Made by a program: the position numbers and the translations under genes
NCBI RefSeq assembly: GCF_001310955.1
Contig: NZ_BAZX01000003.1
Location: 248,001-312,000, forward strand
Reading direction: 5' to 3'
DNA: 64,000 bases
Source: Marinifilum fragile JCM 15579
GTDB taxonomy: Bacteria > Bacteroidota > Bacteroidia > Bacteroidales > Marinifilaceae
Notes under the pieces: model-generated
Databases searched by the model: none
What the model was told of the DNA's origin: nothing
Seen by the model: only the letters and a program-made list of their open reading frames with translations
In this document: one piece after another, positions 1-10,080 of the stretch
Position numbering within the stretch: position 1 is the first letter of the stretch
Layout: the number at the start of each line of letters is the position of its first letter

Positions 1-271
1 TTGTTATGATTTTATCAATTAATTTTTAATTTCTTACTAGTGTTTAAAACATCTTAAATTATGTAGACGACAAATATAAAATAAAAATCCATAAGTTCAT
101 TTTTAGACAGTAAAAATAAGCGGTATTTAACAAATTTTACCAATTAAAGAATAAATTCGATAGTCTCAATATTTTATTTATATTTGTGCGTTATCCAAAA
201 ATATGACAAAGGTTTATAGTTAATCATAAATTATATTGACTCCTTAAGTTATATGATTAGTATTTTAAATT

Positions 272-1756
272 ATGAGAATGAGAACAAACCATGTACTTTT
301 ATTGCTGTTAACACTAAGTTTTCTTATTAGTTGTAACTCAAACAACTTTGAAGAGCATCAGATAGGGGATAATCTTATTGATGAAACCTCAGAAGTTGTT
401 CTTATCGATACGCTTACAATAAAGACCTCGACTGTAATCTTGGATTCTTTGATTACTTCAGGATTTAAAAATGCTATACTTGGTAGTTATAAGGATGAAT
501 TTCTTGGAGATGTTAAAACTGAGTACTATGGAGTACTAGATTATAATAATGGATTCTCAAAACCAACAAAAGAGGTTGATAAGGTAACTGTGAAAGTGCC
601 TATAGAGTTTGATTCTTTGGTTTTTATGGCATATCCAAATAAAGAATACTTTGGAGATACATTGCAGGTACAAAGATTACTAATCAACCGATTAACAGAG
701 GAATTAGAATTGCCGGATAATGAAGATTTCTTTTATAGTCATACCAAATTTAATTATGCTGAAACACCTCTTTTAGATTCGGAGTTTTTTCTAAAGCCAG
801 TCAAGCAATCTAAATATGATCAAGTGATTGATTCTCATGGAAAGGTTAATGAGGGAACTAATGGTGTAATTGACTACTATGGAAAGTATTATGGGGATGG
901 AATCTATATAAAAATGGATAGTGAAGAAGCAATTTCCTTAGGTAAAGAAATTGTGGAATTGGTAAATGCAGAAAGCGATACAGTAACAGAGGTAAATCAG
1001 TGGCATAGATTTATCAAAGGTATTGTTATTCGTCCAGGAGATAATAATACTGTTATGTGGCAAGCTCCAATTGGTGAGAATAAGTTAAGACTAAGGCTAT
1101 ATTATCATGAAACTGATTATGCAGATGCTGGTAAACAAAAATATCATGATTTCCCTGTTGTGCAAGGTGGACCGAACGAGCGATTAAGTTTTGTAAATTA
1201 TTCTTCTGATCGTTCAAGTACGCCACAACAATTAGATCGTTTAATTGAACAAGAGAATGAATTGAATTCTGATCAAACGGATAACCTAACATTTATTCAG
1301 GGTGGTATAGGTTTGTATACTAAAATTAAAATTCCTTACATTGAAAACCTAAAAACCCTAGGATTGACAGGCGGAATTTTAAGTGCAGAATTGCAAGTAT
1401 ACCCTAGGGATGAAAGTTATGATGAAGAATTGTTTCCTTTGCCTAAAAACAATTTGATTCTATATAATACGATGGCAGATAATAAATTTAGGTCGGTACT
1501 GCCTGGTCCAAACAATACGGCTTTAAGTTTTGCCTTTGTGAGGAATCCTCAAAATAAGGATGAATCTTATTTTGTGACAGATTTGACTTCTTATGTGAAT
1601 AATATTCTTGTAAATGGTCAAGAATATGAAGATGCTATTTTGATTGGTTTTCAGAGGGAAGCAGTCGGTAATACTTATGATCGTTTAATTATAGAAGATG
1701 AACCAAATTCGGATTTTAGAATTAGACTGAAAGTTACTTACGTTATTCAGCGATAA
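272..1756 (+). CDS. DUF4270 family lipoprotein
   Basis: A 494-residue secreted protein with a lipoprotein signal peptide: a Leu-rich hydrophobic run followed by LISC at residues 18-21, so Cys21 is the likely lipidated residue. The mature part opens with acidic, Thr/Ile-rich sequence and a GSYKDEFLG stretch characteristic of the DUF4270 family of Bacteroidota. The family has no established biochemical function and is presumed surface-associated. The gene sits 47 bases upstream of an outer-membrane barrel gene, so the pair is probably one transcript. A TATATTTG -7-like box at 179-186 would give a leader of roughly 80 bases, although no matching -33 TTTG is visible. Family assignment is from sequence feel; no catalytic motifs are seen. 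Confidence 0.8.
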   Translation: MRMRTNHVLLLLLTLSFLISCNSNNFEEHQIGDNLIDETSEVVLIDTLTIKTSTVILDSLITSGFKNAILGSYKDEFLGDVKTEYYGVLDYNNGFSKPTKEVDKVTVKVPIEFDSLVFMAYPNKEYFGDTLQVQRLLINRLTEELELPDNEDFFYSHTKFNYAETPLLDSEFFLKPVKQSKYDQVIDSHGKVNEGTNGVIDYYGKYYGDGIYIKMDSEEAISLGKEIVELVNAESDTVTEVNQWHRFIKGIVIRPGDNNTVMWQAPIGENKLRLRLYYHETDYADAGKQKYHDFPVVQGGPNERLSFVNYSSDRSSTPQQLDRLIEQENELNSDQTDNLTFIQGGIGLYTKIKIPYIENLKTLGLTGGILSAELQVYPRDESYDEELFPLPKNNLILYNTMADNKFRSVLPGPNNTALSFAFVRNPQNKDESYFVTDLTSYVNNILVNGQEYEDAILIGFQREAVGNTYDRLIIEDEPNSDFRIRLKVTYVIQR

Positions 1757-1803
1757 TTGAGAGAGTTAATAAAAATATTTACAAAATATATATAGCTAGA
1801 TTA

Positions 1804-3054
1804 ATGAAAAGCTTAAAATCTGTTGGTAAAATCTGCTTTTTGACAGTAATTGGATTAATATATATGTCCTCTGATTTGTCGGCACAAAACAATACAAGTT
1901 CCCCATATTCCTATTATGGCTATGGAGAATTAATGACTCAAGATATTATTAACTCAACTGGTATGGCAAGTTTGTCATATAGTGATGGTAGTGTTCTAAA
2001 TATAAATAATCCGGCAGCACTTTCTCAGTTGGATAGCTTGAAATTTATTTTTCAATTTGGAATGACAGCTAAATTTAGCAAGCTAAACCAAGGGAATGAT
2101 GACGATACGTTTAATGATTTGAACTTTTCGAAATTGGCTTTTGGTTTTAGAGCTGCACCTGGTTATGGTATTGCAGTCTCATTAACTCCCTATACAAGTT
2201 TAGGATATGATATAACCAGTAGAGAACTTGTAGAAGGGGGAACGAATTATTTTACCCGATCTTTAAAAGGTACAGGAGGACTGAACCAATTAGTACTATC
2301 CAATGGTTTTAAGATTACAGATAACTTATCTTTAGGTGTAAATGGAATTTATATTTTTGGGAACAATACCAGAGATGAGTCAATTATTCCTCAGGGAGGT
2401 AGTAGTGCGAGTTATATGAATACTACAAAATTAATTTCAACAGGATTAAATTTTAATGTGGGTGCGCAATATCAATTTAACTTCGTTGATAATGCAGTAG
2501 TGTTAGGAGTGAAGTATCAACCCCAAATTGGCGTTGGAGCGAAGCGAAAGATAGAGGTATTGAATATGGGGGTGATAAAATACAATGATACTGATCGTGG
2601 AAGATATGATGTTCCTGAGATTTATGGTGTATCCTTAGGTGTGAAAAAAGGAAAGCAACTATGGGTTGGAGCTGATTATTTGTTAGAAAAATGGAGTGAG
2701 ACTAAAAAATTTGAGAAAGAGAATCAGTTGGTTGATCGTAGTAAGTTTTCACTTGCAACCATATATAATGCAAATGATGGTTATGCAACGAAGTTTTTTA
2801 AGAAGTTGACATACCGTTTTGGAGCATTTTATGATACTGGCTATATGATGGTGCGAGATGAACGAATCAAAACAAAAGGATTTAGCTTTGGAGTAGGTAT
2901 GCCATTGTCAAGAGGAAAAGGAATGATTAATATGTCATTTGAATTTGGGCAGATGGGCTTAACATCCAATAATTTGGTAAGAGAAGATTTTGGGCGAATT
3001 AATTTAGAATTGAACTTGTTCGAAAATTGGTTTATTAAGAGAAAATATCATTAA
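1804..3054 (+). CDS. Outer-membrane beta-barrel protein (FadL/PorV-like)
   Basis: A 416-residue exported protein with a signal peptide (hydrophobic run ending in LSAQ near residue 28). The mature N terminus, SPYSYYGYGEL, and the segment MASLSYSDGSVLNINNPA resemble the start of FadL/OmpP1- or PorV-like barrels, where an NPA motif follows the first strands. The rest alternates short amphipathic strands rich in Gly and aromatic residues and ends NLFENWFIKRKYH. It follows the DUF4270 lipoprotein gene by 47 bases and is closed by a strong terminator, so both genes probably form one envelope operon. The barrel fold is likely; substrate and exact family are unknown. Confidence 0.72.
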   Translation: MKSLKSVGKICFLTVIGLIYMSSDLSAQNNTSSPYSYYGYGELMTQDIINSTGMASLSYSDGSVLNINNPAALSQLDSLKFIFQFGMTAKFSKLNQGNDDDTFNDLNFSKLAFGFRAAPGYGIAVSLTPYTSLGYDITSRELVEGGTNYFTRSLKGTGGLNQLVLSNGFKITDNLSLGVNGIYIFGNNTRDESIIPQGGSSASYMNTTKLISTGLNFNVGAQYQFNFVDNAVVLGVKYQPQIGVGAKRKIEVLNMGVIKYNDTDRGRYDVPEIYGVSLGVKKGKQLWVGADYLLEKWSETKKFEKENQLVDRSKFSLATIYNANDGYATKFFKKLTYRFGAFYDTGYMMVRDERIKTKGFSFGVGMPLSRGKGMINMSFEFGQMGLTSNNLVREDFGRINLELNLFENWFIKRKYH

Positions 3055-3077
3055 TAATCTATTTGATATAAAATTGA

Positions 3078-3101
3078 AACCCTTGGGAGAGCCCAAGGGT
3101 T
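3078..3101 (+). terminator. Rho-independent terminator after outer-membrane barrel gene
   Basis: A 10-bp perfect stem (AACCCTTGGG / CCCAAGGGTT) with an AGAG loop runs into a stretch of seven T. It ends the DUF4270/barrel unit. Confidence 0.9.
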
Positions 3102-3257
3102 TTTTTGTGTTTGAGTTTTAAATAGAAAATTTGGACCTCAAACTCCAATTTGTAATCATTTCAAAATAATAATGATTAATTTTGTGCTGAAAACTAACAA
3201 AATACTATTAAACTTGATCGTTATTAATGATTGAGTTGAAGATATACAGCGAATAAC

Positions 3258-4691
3258 ATGAAAATGATCTACAAACCTCAAGAGTATCGGATTAAGGATG
3301 AAAGGATGAAACCTTTTATTGATGAATCTGAAATTTGGGAAATGCTTGATGAAGCTGACGCATCAAAGGACAATATTCGTCGAATTATTAAAAAATCTCT
3401 TGATAAGAATCGACTGAGTTTACAAGAGACTGCGGCTCTTTTGAAAACAGAGGACCCTGTATTAATTGAGGAGATTAAAGAAGGAGCTCGTACATTAAAA
3501 GAAAAAGTGTATGGTGATAGAATTGTAATTTTTGCTCCTTTATACATTGGGAATAAGTGTACAAATAATTGTACATATTGTGGATTTAGAGCCTCTAATA
3601 AAAAGCAGAAAAGAACAACTCTTGCTCATGATCAGATCATTAGTGATGTAAAGGCTTTGGAGGATAATGGTCAGAAACGGTTGATATTGGTGTATGGTGA
3701 ACACCCGATGTATGATGCTGACTTTATTGCCGATTCGGTAAGAACTGTTTATAAGGTGAAATCTGGTAATGGTGAAATTCGCCGTGTGAATATTAATGCT
3801 GCTCCTCTGGATATTGAAGGATACAAAAAGATAAAAGAGGCAGGAATTGGAACATATCAGATATTCCAGGAGACATACCATAGAGAGGCTTATTCGCGAT
3901 ATCATATTAGTGGGAAGAAAGCTGATTATGATTGGCGACTAACTGGCCTGGATCGTGCACAAGAAGCTTTAATTGATGATGTGGGCATTGGAGCCTTATT
4001 TGGATTATATGATTGGAAATTTGACGTAATGGGCTTGGTTCGTCATGTAAATCATTTTGAGGCTTGTTACAATGTTGGACCACACACTATATCTTTTCCA
4101 AGAATTAAGGCAGCCTCAGATTCTACGATTGATCCAAAATTCGAAGTAAGCGATGAAGATTTTATTCGTTTGGTTGCAATCTTAAGATTGGCAGTTCCAT
4201 ATACAGGATTAATCTTAACGGCTCGTGAAACTCAAGAAATACGTGAAGAGGTAATTAAACTTGGCGTTTCACAAATTGATGCAGGAACCAATATCCAGTT
4301 GGGAGGGTATAGCGAAGAATCGAGAGAAGAACAAAAATTGGATCATGAACAATTCGAGATTGGTGATACCAGAAGCCTTGGAGAAGTAATCGATGAACTT
4401 TTAGACAAGCAGTACTTGCCTTCTTTCTGTACGGCTTGTTATCGAAAAGGAAGAACAGGAGAGCATTTTATGGAATTTTCTGTGCCTGGATTCATAAAGA
4501 GATATTGTACCCAAAATGCAATTCTTACCCTTGCAGAATATCTTGAAGATTACGGAACTCCGGAAATGAAAGAAAAAGGATATAAATTAATCGAGCTAAA
4601 GAAAAAAGAGCTACAAGATACTCAAAAAGTTGAGCAGCTCGAAGAGCGTTTAGAACTTGTTAAGAAGGGGGAGCGCGACCTTTATTTCTAA
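3258..4691 (+). CDS. hydG: [FeFe]-hydrogenase maturase HydG (radical SAM tyrosine lyase)
   Basis: HydG cleaves tyrosine to supply the CO and CN ligands of the H-cluster of [FeFe] hydrogenase. The 477-residue length is normal for the family. The radical-SAM motif C-x3-C-x2-C is at Cys101, Cys105 and Cys108 (CTNNCTYCGF). The C-terminal second cluster motif C-x2-C-x22-C lies in CTACYRKGRTGEHFM...RYC, which separates HydG from the tyrosine lyase ThiH. A small TM1266-type regulator follows 86 bases downstream, and hydE lies beyond on the opposite strand. hydF and a hydrogenase structural gene are not in the window. The function as a maturase is well supported. Confidence 0.95.
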   Translation: MKMIYKPQEYRIKDERMKPFIDESEIWEMLDEADASKDNIRRIIKKSLDKNRLSLQETAALLKTEDPVLIEEIKEGARTLKEKVYGDRIVIFAPLYIGNKCTNNCTYCGFRASNKKQKRTTLAHDQIISDVKALEDNGQKRLILVYGEHPMYDADFIADSVRTVYKVKSGNGEIRRVNINAAPLDIEGYKKIKEAGIGTYQIFQETYHREAYSRYHISGKKADYDWRLTGLDRAQEALIDDVGIGALFGLYDWKFDVMGLVRHVNHFEACYNVGPHTISFPRIKAASDSTIDPKFEVSDEDFIRLVAILRLAVPYTGLILTARETQEIREEVIKLGVSQIDAGTNIQLGGYSEESREEQKLDHEQFEIGDTRSLGEVIDELLDKQYLPSFCTACYRKGRTGEHFMEFSVPGFIKRYCTQNAILTLAEYLEDYGTPEMKEKGYKLIELKKKELQDTQKVEQLEERLELVKKGERDLYF

Positions 4692-4777
4692 TTTGTGTGT
4701 TGGATTTTGAATTTATAAACTAGAGCTTTTTTTGTAACTTGATAAGGCCCTATACTCTAATTCAAAATTCTTTGACG

Positions 4778-5041
4778 ATGATTGGATCAACAATTCGAAT
4801 TTTTGGGATTCTTATCCGTGATAAGGATAAAGAAAATGGCTGTGTTCAAGAAATTCTGGCTCGATACGTCAATTCAATAAAAACCAGGTTAGGTATTTAT
4901 GAAGTTGAGCATGTAGAAAATTACCCTTATGGACTGATTTTAATTCAGGTGATTGGCTCAGAAAAAGATATGGATCGGTTCGAAAAAGAAATTTACGCAA
5001 TTGAAGGGGTTGAAATTCAACATATGTTTTTTAAGCCTTAA
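4778..5041 (+). CDS. TM1266-type hydrogenase-system regulator (small ferredoxin-like fold protein)
   Basis: About 87 residues, starting MIGSTIRIFGILI from the ATG at 4778; an upstream TTG (4739) would extend it, but the ATG fits the family's N terminus better. The pattern of two beta-alpha-beta units, with NGCVQEILARYVNSIKTRLGIY and the closing GVEIQHMFFKP, matches the small NikR C-terminal/ACT-like proteins annotated as 'iron-only hydrogenase system regulator' (TM1266 family), which are regularly found beside hydE/hydG. No DNA-binding segment is visible, so how it regulates is unknown. It follows hydG in the same direction and is probably cotranscribed. Confidence 0.85.
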   Translation: MIGSTIRIFGILIRDKDKENGCVQEILARYVNSIKTRLGIYEVEHVENYPYGLILIQVIGSEKDMDRFEKEIYAIEGVEIQHMFFKP

Positions 5042-5042
5042 T

Positions 5043-5082
5043 CTAAAAGAATGTCCGACATGTGTCGGACATTTTCTTTTAG
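5043..5082. terminator. Shared bidirectional terminator between hydG unit and sensor kinase
   Basis: The core is an inverted repeat ATGTCCGACA / TGTCGGACAT (5051-5060 and 5063-5072), flanked by CTAAAAGA on the left and TTTTCTTTTAG on the right. It gives A/T tails for transcripts arriving from either side. It overlaps the stop codon of the kinase gene. Confidence 0.85.
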
Positions 5083-8000
5083 ATCGCTTTTTCAAGATCA
5101 ATATAAAAGTTGGCTCCTTTTCCAAGTTCGCTTTCACACCAAACTCTACCTTTCATGGCTTCTACGTATTTCTTTACAATGGACAAGCCAAGTCCGGTTG
5201 ACTTTTCACCTCCGGTAGGTTTTGAACTTAATATTTGAAATTTCCCGAATAACTTCCCTTGATCTTCTACTGAAATACCTGGGCCTTCATCGCTAACCAA
5301 TGTTCGGATTTTATCCCCTTCTTCCCAAATTTTAATGTGAATGTTCTTGTTTTTTGGAGAAAATTTAATCGCATTGGAAACCAAATTTTCATATACCTGT
5401 GTCATGTAATTTGGATCTACCATAGCATAGGTATCATAAACATCAAGCTTAAGATTTAACTGTTTTTGTTGTAAATGATCTTTAAAATGCAAATTCACCA
5501 TTTCGATCAACTTTTTTAAGTTGGTTTTTTCCAGCTGTATGTTGATAGAATTCGACTCGATTACACCTATATCAAGAATTTTTGAAATCATTTGATTCAT
5601 CCTCTGTAGAGCTTTTAGCATGAATGATACATTCTCAAGATCTTCAGAATTGTTCTCCGAAATCATTTTGTTCTTTAAATATTCTGTAATTGATATTGTT
5701 GAAGTCAGTGGATTCTTTAAATCATGAGCAATAATCCCTATTAGATGATTTTTTTCATGATTTAATTCTGTTAGTTCCGAATTTTTAATCTGTATTTCTT
5801 CTTTTTGCTTCTTAATGTCTTTATTGGCCCTTTGTAATATTTTACTTTGAGCTTCAATCTTTCGGTACGATTGAGCATTCTCCACAGCTATGCTTGCATA
5901 CACGGCTATGTTTTGCAATAGCGATAGATGATAGTTTTGATAAGCATTTTTCTTGAAGCTTTGCACTGTGATTACTCCTGTTGTTTTGTTTTTAACTTTT
6001 AGCGGAAGGTAAATAACAGATTTTGGAGTTTCGGATTTTTCAACAGGAATAATTTTAGTGATGTATTTGTGATATTCTTTCTGTAAATCTTTAATAAATA
6101 CATCTTTTTGTTCTTTGTAACAGTAAATTGCCAACCTGGTATCATCCTCGAGAGCGAATTCCACTGAGTCAAGGTTTGCTCCATCTTCTTTAATTCTTGG
6201 GAACACCAAACTATTGCTCTCTTTTTGATAGATGCCAATACCAAAAATAGCTGCATCCATTAGTTCATTTACCGATTCATATACTGTATCTATGATACTT
6301 TCAACGGATAAATTGGCGGTAATCACTTTGCCAATATCATTCAAATGTATCAGATTTATATATGATTTCTGGAGGTTGTGAGCCTGTTCGCTTATTTCAT
6401 CTTTTTGCTCAGCCAAAATTTTGTTTTGAGCTTCAATTTCGAATTTTTGTTCACGAACTTCCTTGGTTTTTTCAGTTACCAGTTTCTCTAATTCAATTCT
6501 TTTTAGCTGGATACTTCTTATGCGAGCTCTCATTAATAGATAAACAACAAGTGCGATTAGTATGATTTCAAGGCTTATTGCCCACCATGTTTTATACCAT
6601 GGAGGCCTAATTTTAAAATCATATTCATATGAATTCGGAGTCCAAATGCCATCACTGTTTGATGCTTTAATTTTAAAAGTATATTCTCCTGGTGGAATTC
6701 TTGAGTAGATTGCTTCACTTTTGTCACTTACTGGAGACCATTCTTGATCTAGTCCTTCCAATTTCCATTTGTATTTTACTTTCTCGGGTGCTTTATAGCT
6801 TAATGCTTCAAATTTAAAGGTGAGGTGATGCATATCATGAGTGAGATTAAGATCCTGTGGTAATGGGAACCAAGGATTGACACCACACATGCATTTGCTG
6901 TACTTCTCGTCTCTCCAGTTTACTTTTCGGAAAAATAGTTTAATGTCGGTCAATTGAATGATGGGGGGATTGGGATTGACAACATCTTTTGTTGGACTAA
7001 ACATCATAGCACCGTTAATTGTTCCAAACCATAAGTTGCCCTTTTTGTCGATGTAATTGCACGAACCATTGTTTTCCACTCCAACAAAACCGTCAAATTT
7101 GTTGTAGTTTCGAATGGTTTTAATTTCACCTTTTTCGTCGTAATTAATTCGATCAACACCATTTTGTGCTCCAACCCAAATTGTGCCATCTTGATCTGTT
7201 AAAATTGAGTATGCGATGTCTGAGCTTAATCCATTGTCAGTAGTAATATATTTCCACTTTTTTCCATCCCAGATATTGATTCCTCCACTAAATGTAGCTG
7301 CCCAAATGTTTCCATTTTGATCTTCGGTTACTTGCATTACCCATTTGTAATTTAGGCCATTGGTTTCATCAAAGTTGATTACAGTATCTCTATCAAACAT
7401 GCTCAATCCCTGGAAGTGAGAGAACCATGCACGATTTTTTGAGTCTACATAAACATTTGTGATTTGATTGGTTTTTAACCCATGACTTTGCGTGGTAATT
7501 TGAGTTCTATTGCCGGCTTTGTCGTAATGTATCACTCCAAACCCCTGGGTAGTAAACCACATTTCTCCATCCTTTTCAAGAATATCTATAATTCCAGTTC
7601 CTGCAGGTAAATTATAGCGTTGTGATACATCTCGAAATCTTGTGCCATTAAATTCAATTAAACCATTGAATCCTGCCATTAAAATATTTCCATTTGGCAG
7701 TTCGTAAAAATCACGAATATTTATAAGTCCTGGGTGATCGGCAGGAGTGTAGGCTTTTCGTTCGTTTTTTTTGTATTGAACAATTCCTTTGCCAGATATG
7801 CTAAACCAGTAATTGTTTTTGGAATCCTGCATGATTGCTCGAACGATATTACCCCCAATATCATTGGTAAAATCAATGGATAGGAACTTATTATTGCCAT
7901 ACTTAATTAATCCATTGCCACTAGTTGTCATCCATATGTTACCTTCCCGGTCTTCAACAATGTTGTTGATAAATGGATTGATCAGGCCACGACTGGCATC

Positions 8001-8876
8001 TATTATTTTGCCGTATTTTTCATCTATAACCAAAACTCCGGTTCCAAAAACGCTAATCCATAAACGATTATCGGAGTCGAGAGTAACTGAACCGATATTT
8101 TGGATCGGAGTGCTAATTGGCAAATCAATTTTTATAGGTTTGCTATCCACCATTTTATAGAATACAAATCCCTGGTTTGGAATGAAATTTGAAAACCACA
8201 ATTGATTGTTTTCATCGACTAAAGCAGGAGCAACAATTTGCCCTTCAAATTCAGGAAGATCGTTAAGTGGCGATTTGGCGAGAGTTTCATCCTTAAATTC
8301 AAATAAGCCATCTATGGTAATAATGTAGATTGTTCCATCATTATCCATAAGCAGGTTTCTCACTTGATTTCTGTTTATTACATTTTTGTGCTCTTCAATG
8401 AAATCTTTAAATTGACCCTTTTCGCGGTAAATGATTTGTCGATTATTCTGATCATTTCCCAAGGTCCATATTCGTCCTCTCTTGTCTTCAAAAATATTAA
8501 AATAAATAGCATTGGGTACATTATCCTCTGTGCCAAAGTTTTTAAACGATACGCCGTTAAAACTGCTGATGCCAATACTTGTTCCAATCCATAAGTTATC
8601 TTTTGAATCCTGATGCAGAGCTCTAATGTTATTGTCAGCTAAACCATGGCGGCGATCGTAGGAAATAAACTCTTTGCCATTGAAGCGGGAAATGCCGCCA
8701 CCATTGGTTCCAAGCCATAAATTTCCTTTTCTATCCTGTATTAAACTAAAAACTTCCGACTGAGGTAATCCTTCCTCAAGGGAATAGTTTTGGAAGCTAT
8801 ACTGTTGCGCTTTGGAATGATGATTGGGGAGTAAAATCAAACAAAGAACCATACAAAACACCACAAAATATCTCAT
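5079..8876 (-). CDS. Two-component propeller sensor histidine kinase with GAF domain
   Basis: A 1265-residue sensor kinase. A signal peptide (to about residue 24) is followed by about 14 Reg_prop-type blades (repeated NxWxGT / NLWFGT motifs) across residues 25-640. A Y_Y_Y domain (PPGEYTFKIKAS) and one membrane segment (about 770-790) come next, then coiled coil, a GAF-like domain, a second coiled coil, HisKA with the H-box HDLKNP, and a HATPase with NLVSNAIKFSP, DEGPGIS and GLGLSIVKKY. Unlike hybrid HTCS regulators, it ends after the kinase and has neither receiver nor AraC domain, so a separate response regulator is needed and none is nearby. It lies 112 bases after hydE on the same strand. 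Control of hydrogenase or fermentation genes is an inference from position only. Confidence 0.93.
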   Translation of the reverse strand: MRYFVVFCMVLCLILLPNHHSKAQQYSFQNYSLEEGLPQSEVFSLIQDRKGNLWLGTNGGGISRFNGKEFISYDRRHGLADNNIRALHQDSKDNLWIGTSIGISSFNGVSFKNFGTEDNVPNAIYFNIFEDKRGRIWTLGNDQNNRQIIYREKGQFKDFIEEHKNVINRNQVRNLLMDNDGTIYIITIDGLFEFKDETLAKSPLNDLPEFEGQIVAPALVDENNQLWFSNFIPNQGFVFYKMVDSKPIKIDLPISTPIQNIGSVTLDSDNRLWISVFGTGVLVIDEKYGKIIDASRGLINPFINNIVEDREGNIWMTTSGNGLIKYGNNKFLSIDFTNDIGGNIVRAIMQDSKNNYWFSISGKGIVQYKKNERKAYTPADHPGLINIRDFYELPNGNILMAGFNGLIEFNGTRFRDVSQRYNLPAGTGIIDILEKDGEMWFTTQGFGVIHYDKAGNRTQITTQSHGLKTNQITNVYVDSKNRAWFSHFQGLSMFDRDTVINFDETNGLNYKWVMQVTEDQNGNIWAATFSGGINIWDGKKWKYITTDNGLSSDIAYSILTDQDGTIWVGAQNGVDRINYDEKGEIKTIRNYNKFDGFVGVENNGSCNYIDKKGNLWFGTINGAMMFSPTKDVVNPNPPIIQLTDIKLFFRKVNWRDEKYSKCMCGVNPWFPLPQDLNLTHDMHHLTFKFEALSYKAPEKVKYKWKLEGLDQEWSPVSDKSEAIYSRIPPGEYTFKIKASNSDGIWTPNSYEYDFKIRPPWYKTWWAISLEIILIALVVYLLMRARIRSIQLKRIELEKLVTEKTKEVREQKFEIEAQNKILAEQKDEISEQAHNLQKSYINLIHLNDIGKVITANLSVESIIDTVYESVNELMDAAIFGIGIYQKESNSLVFPRIKEDGANLDSVEFALEDDTRLAIYCYKEQKDVFIKDLQKEYHKYITKIIPVEKSETPKSVIYLPLKVKNKTTGVITVQSFKKNAYQNYHLSLLQNIAVYASIAVENAQSYRKIEAQSKILQRANKDIKKQKEEIQIKNSELTELNHEKNHLIGIIAHDLKNPLTSTISITEYLKNKMISENNSEDLENVSFMLKALQRMNQMISKILDIGVIESNSINIQLEKTNLKKLIEMVNLHFKDHLQQKQLNLKLDVYDTYAMVDPNYMTQVYENLVSNAIKFSPKNKNIHIKIWEEGDKIRTLVSDEGPGISVEDQGKLFGKFQILSSKPTGGEKSTGLGLSIVKKYVEAMKGRVWCESELGKGANFYIDLEKAI

Positions 8877-8988
8877 AATACTCCTTTAAATGTAACTAAA
8901 TATGCTAATGCTATTTAAGGTACAATTTTTTTAAAGGAATTGAAAGTGTTTATATGGCTGAATGGCTTAGTTTTTTGTTATTTGCCTT

Positions 8989-10080
8989 TTAAGAATTTTT
9001 CCTTCTTTTTGCATAGTGTCTTGAATCTCCCCACTCTCCATATCCAATCTCTCCATCTGCCATATTTATTCTTGCTTCCATGCAGTTTGTACAATCATCA
9101 GCACCTTCGTCAATACAAGGTTTGTTCTGATAAAGCAGATAGTTTGCTCTTTCGTTTGTTGGGGTAATATTTGGCATGATGATGTTGGCGCCAATCTTTA
9201 GGGCTTTTTCACGTCCCAACGGATCAATAGCCTGCAGAGCTGTTGCCGATGCAATGTTAATGTCCTTCATTAAAATGCGCAAAACGGCAATCATTTTAAG
9301 GGTTAACCTGAACCTATCATTCAAACTCATCAGTTGATCACGATATTCGTATAAGGGAGTTTCATCATGCTCAATGAAGGGGCCCATGCCTACCATGTCA
9401 ATGTCAAACTCTTTCATGAACAGCAAGTCATTGGCCAAATCTTCATAAGTCTGAAATGGAATGCCAATCATTACACCTGTTCCGGTTTGGTAACCAATAT
9501 CCTGTAAATCTTTCAGGCATTTTAACCTTGTTTCGTGAGCATGGTTTTCATTTTTTGGATGAATTTTTTCATACAATTCACGATTGCTCGATTCAATTCT
9601 TAGTAAGTATCGGTGAGCTCCTGCATTGAACCAACGCTGGTAAGTTTCTTTGCTTTGTTCACCCAAAGAAATGGTAATGCCAAGCTCATTGTTACTAAGT
9701 TTTTTAATCTCCTTTAGCAGATTTTCTATTCTATCGACAAATGCTTTATTCGATCTTTCCCCTGATTGAAGTACTACAGAGCCATAGTTATTATCGTAGG
9801 CAAATTTTGCGGCTTTTAAAATTTCTTCGTCAGCAATGTCGTAACGGTTAACATTTTTGTTGCCCGCCCGAATGCCGCAGTATAAACAATCCTTCTTGCA
9901 AATATTCGAGAATTCAACCAAACCTCTGAAATGAACATTTTTCCCAATGTAATTAAGCTTTATTTCAGATGATTTGGCAAACAATGCTTTTTCATCTTCT
10001 TCAGTGGATTTTAATAATTGGATTATATTTTCTTTTGTTAAAGAATCTTGCTCTAGGATTTGTTGAATACTTTTTGACAT
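8989..10080 (-). CDS. hydE: [FeFe]-hydrogenase maturase HydE (radical SAM)
   Basis: HydE is the radical-SAM enzyme that helps build the organometallic precursor of the H-cluster. The C-x3-C-x2-C motif is at Cys61, Cys65 and Cys68 (CKKDCLYCGI), and the C-terminal part has CTNCMEARI and the family ending IGYGEWGDSRHY. I use the ATG at 10080 (MSKSIQQILEQ) rather than an in-frame TTG at 10110, because a minus-strand TATTTTTG box (10108-10115) would put the transcript start between them. Length 363 residues is normal. It leads the minus-strand unit with the propeller kinase, opposite hydG. Confidence 0.94.
   Translation of the reverse strand: MSKSIQQILEQDSLTKENIIQLLKSTEEDEKALFAKSSEIKLNYIGKNVHFRGLVEFSNICKKDCLYCGIRAGNKNVNRYDIADEEILKAAKFAYDNNYGSVVLQSGERSNKAFVDRIENLLKEIKKLSNNELGITISLGEQSKETYQRWFNAGAHRYLLRIESSNRELYEKIHPKNENHAHETRLKCLKDLQDIGYQTGTGVMIGIPFQTYEDLANDLLFMKEFDIDMVGMGPFIEHDETPLYEYRDQLMSLNDRFRLTLKMIAVLRILMKDINIASATALQAIDPLGREKALKIGANIIMPNITPTNERANYLLYQNKPCIDEGADDCTNCMEARINMADGEIGYGEWGDSRHYAKRRKNS

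Noticed and set aside
5079-8876. Hybrid two-component (HTCS) regulator
   Set aside because: The chain ends right after the ATPase domain; there is no receiver or AraC-type DNA-binding domain.
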